In this document: piece after piece, positions 35,306-37,031 of the stretch
Layout: the number at the start of each line of letters is the position of its first letter
How positions within the stretch are numbered: position 1 is the stretch's first letter
NCBI GenBank assembly: GCA_027488865.1
Contig: JAIYAU010000038.1
Location: 1-37,031, forward strand
From: Cytophagaceae bacterium
Lineage (GTDB): Bacteria > Bacteroidota > Bacteroidia > Cytophagales > UBA9547
Length of the DNA stretch: 37,031 bases
Direction: 5' to 3'
Notes under the pieces: generated by a model
The model's input: the letters and a program-made list of their open reading frames with translations, nothing else
Told to the model about the DNA's origin: nothing
The model's database searches: none
Made by a program: the position numbers and the translations under genes

Positions 35306-37031
35306 ATGAAATATTTACTCTCACCACTGCCGTTAGTATTATTATCCTTTCTATTAGTAAAAAGCATTCAAGCACAATTTCTATGCCAACCAGTTGGTTG
35401 GGCCACCGAATATGGCACAGTAAATGGAGGCGGTAATGTAACACCTGAAATCGTGACAAGCTATAACGATTTAAGAACCAAGGCAACAAATTCTACTTCT
35501 AAAGTAATACATATTCAAGGCACGATTACCTTTCCTGCCAATGGAAGAATAAATATAAGTAGTGTTATTGGAAAAACCATCTTTGGATTGCCAGGTTCAA
35601 AGTTAGTTTCAACAGATCAAACAGCCTCAGGATCAGGAATATTTTATGTAAAGGATTCAAGGAATGTCATTTTTAGAAATATCACATTTGAAGGACCTGG
35701 AGCCTATGATGTAGATGGTAACGATCACATGACACTTGACAATTGCCAAGGTATTTGGGTTGATCATTGCGATTTTCAAGATGGAGTTGACGGCAACTTT
35801 GATATTAAAAATGCCTCAGATTTTATCACAGCAACCTATTGTAAATTTGGTTATGTGAAACCTCCACGTGCGGGTGGTCCAGGTGGTGCTGATGACCATA
35901 GATTTACAAGTTTATTTGGTTCTTCTGATAATGCTACAGGAGATAGAGGAAAGTTAAGAGTTACTATGCAATATTGTTGGTGGGCACAAGGTTGTCGCGA
36001 AAGAATGCCGAGGGTTAGGTTTGGAAAAATACATATGGTTAACAACCTTTTTAATAGTACCGTTGCTAATCATTGCATTAGAGCAGGATTTGAGGCAGAT
36101 ATATTAGTTGAGAGTAATGTTTTTGAAAATGTCGCAAGGCCAATAGATTTGTTTAATAATGACTTTACAGCTGTTACTGCTAGAAACAATATTTTTACCA
36201 ATACATCTGGAAATACTGTAGGTAGTCGCACCTCATTTACTCCTCCATATCTATTAACAATTATGCCAGCAGCGCAGATAAAATCATGGGTTTCTACTCA
36301 TGCTGGAGCTACATTAACTAGTACGAGTTGTGGAACAACTACGAATCAAAACCCTACTGTTTCAATTACCGCACCGAGTAACGCAGCTAGAATTTGCATA
36401 GGAAGCACGTTAACTATTAATGCAACCGCAATGGATAATGATGGAACAATTAGCAAGGTGGATTTTTACAATGGATCAAGCTTGATAGGAACAGATAATT
36501 CTGAGCCGTTTTCAATAGGATTTACACCTTCGAGTTTATCAAATTTATCATTAACTGCCGTTGCCACAGATAATGGGGGTGCTACAGGTTCTTCTGCTGC
36601 TGTAACAGTAACTGTAAATCCATTGCCTACAGCCACCATCTCCACCACCACCCCAACCACCTTTTGCCAAGGCGGAAGTGTAGTGTTAACAGCAAGTGCA
36701 GGCACTTCATACATTTGGAGAAATGGAAATACCATTTTAGCCACAACCACCCAAACGCACACTGCCAATGCAGCTGGTACATACACAGTAGAAGTTACCA
36801 ATGCAAATGGTTGTAAAGCAACATCAGCTGCTACCACAGTAAATGTAAATCCATTGCCAACTGCAACCATCTCTACCACCACCCCAACCACCTTTTGCCA
36901 AGGCGGAAGTGTAGTATTAACAGCAAGTGCAGGAACTTCATATATTTGGAGAAATGGAAATACAACATTAAGCACTACTGCTCAAACGCACACTGCCAAT
37001 GCAGCTGGTACATACACAGTAGAAGTTACGA
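35306..37031 (+). CDS. Pectate lyase (PL1 family), C-terminus beyond the window
   Basis: The frame from ATG 35306 stays open for 575 codons to the window edge. After a signal peptide (ending SIQAQ) comes a right-handed beta-helix of the PL1 type: VIHIQGTITFP, NVIFRNITFEGP, GIWVDHCDFQDGVDG, and the catalytic RxPxxR motif as RMPRVR followed by FGKIHMVNNLF. It should cleave polygalacturonate by calcium-dependent beta-elimination outside the cell. An Ig-like domain (about 350-438) with VDFYNGSSLIGTD is followed by at least two 77-residue Ig-like repeats from residue 439. A T9SS sorting domain is expected past the edge. It lies 17 bases after another T9SS cargo gene. Confidence 0.9.
   Translation, partial: MKYLLSPLPLVLLSFLLVKSIQAQFLCQPVGWATEYGTVNGGGNVTPEIVTSYNDLRTKATNSTSKVIHIQGTITFPANGRINISSVIGKTIFGLPGSKLVSTDQTASGSGIFYVKDSRNVIFRNITFEGPGAYDVDGNDHMTLDNCQGIWVDHCDFQDGVDGNFDIKNASDFITATYCKFGYVKPPRAGGPGGADDHRFTSLFGSSDNATGDRGKLRVTMQYCWWAQGCRERMPRVRFGKIHMVNNLFNSTVANHCIRAGFEADILVESNVFENVARPIDLFNNDFTAVTARNNIFTNTSGNTVGSRTSFTPPYLLTIMPAAQIKSWVSTHAGATLTSTSCGTTTNQNPTVSITAPSNAARICIGSTLTINATAMDNDGTISKVDFYNGSSLIGTDNSEPFSIGFTPSSLSNLSLTAVATDNGGATGSSAAVTVTVNPLPTATISTTTPTTFCQGGSVVLTASAGTSYIWRNGNTILATTTQTHTANAAGTYTVEVTNANGCKATSAATTVNVNPLPTATISTTTPTTFCQGGSVVLTASAGTSYIWRNGNTTLSTTAQTHTANAAGTYTVEVT
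36620..37031 (+). repeat. Near-identical 231-bp tandem repeats inside the pectate lyase gene
   Basis: Unit 1 spans 36620-36850 and unit 2 starts at 36851 and is cut by the window edge. They differ at roughly 15 of the 180 comparable bases. Each encodes a 77-residue Ig-like module (TFCQGG, GTSYIWRNGNT, AGTYTVEVT). The closeness at DNA level suggests recent duplication, so copy number may vary. Confidence 0.88.

Noticed and set aside
36466-36975. Minus-strand open frame of 169 codons with internal repeats
   Set aside because: It is antisense to the Ig-like repeats of the pectate lyase; its repetition follows from the 231-bp units.

Overview
The window looks like a chromosomal stretch of a Bacteroidota bacterium, probably a free-living polysaccharide degrader of the Cytophagales/Sphingobacteriales/Chitinophagales type. 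The grounds are low GC, A-rich leaders without Shine-Dalgarno sites, TAnnTTTG-like promoter motifs, several secreted proteins with type IX secretion (T9SS) C-terminal sorting domains, a porQ gene, a PorE-like OmpA protein, and a two-component regulator with a Reg_prop/Y_Y_Y sensor. I saw no tRNA, rRNA, CRISPR array or transposase gene.

Positions 1-5.9 kb are an accessory region of small, mostly single-gene units: a zeta-toxin-like kinase with an overlapping 53-codon gene, a small lipoprotein, an ABM-family monooxygenase, a DUF1801 protein, two VOC/glyoxalase proteins, a two-helix membrane protein, an AraC-type regulator and two decayed gene remnants. Three direct copies of a composite repeat (about 1-219, 1088-1396, 2040-2407) punctuate its first half. 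Each carries a terminator-like hairpin. Two copies end in a 34-nt element that folds as group II intron domain V, followed by a domain VI with a bulged A at -7 and an AT 3' end. These are truncated intron 3' ends lying directly upstream of acquired genes, and they are the most unusual feature here.

Positions 5.9-12.9 kb hold an Lrp/AsnC regulator, then a sensor kinase and a REC-AraC response regulator. The latter two look like a hybrid two-component system split into two genes. A convergent, T9SS-exported alginate-lyase-family enzyme with a CBM9-like domain follows.

Positions 13.3-25.8 kb are more core-like: anmK, an unknown lipoprotein, a PorE-like OmpA/PD40 protein, lon, porQ, a YihY/BrkB-VanZ membrane pair, DUF1569, an OmpA lipoprotein and a 2,4-dienoyl-CoA-reductase-like SDR. 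Positions 26.1-37.0 kb are rich in exported proteins: a KatG with a signal peptide, a PQQ-type sugar dehydrogenase with Ig-like and sorting domains, a YugP-like membrane zinc peptidase, a large T9SS cargo protein, and a PL1 pectate lyase that runs off the right edge inside near-identical 231-bp Ig-like repeats.

Taken together, the window encodes parts of the T9SS, at least three of its cargo proteins and probably a fourth (the pectate lyase), a likely sensor for carbohydrate, and envelope or stress functions, next to a cassette-like island of acquired genes.
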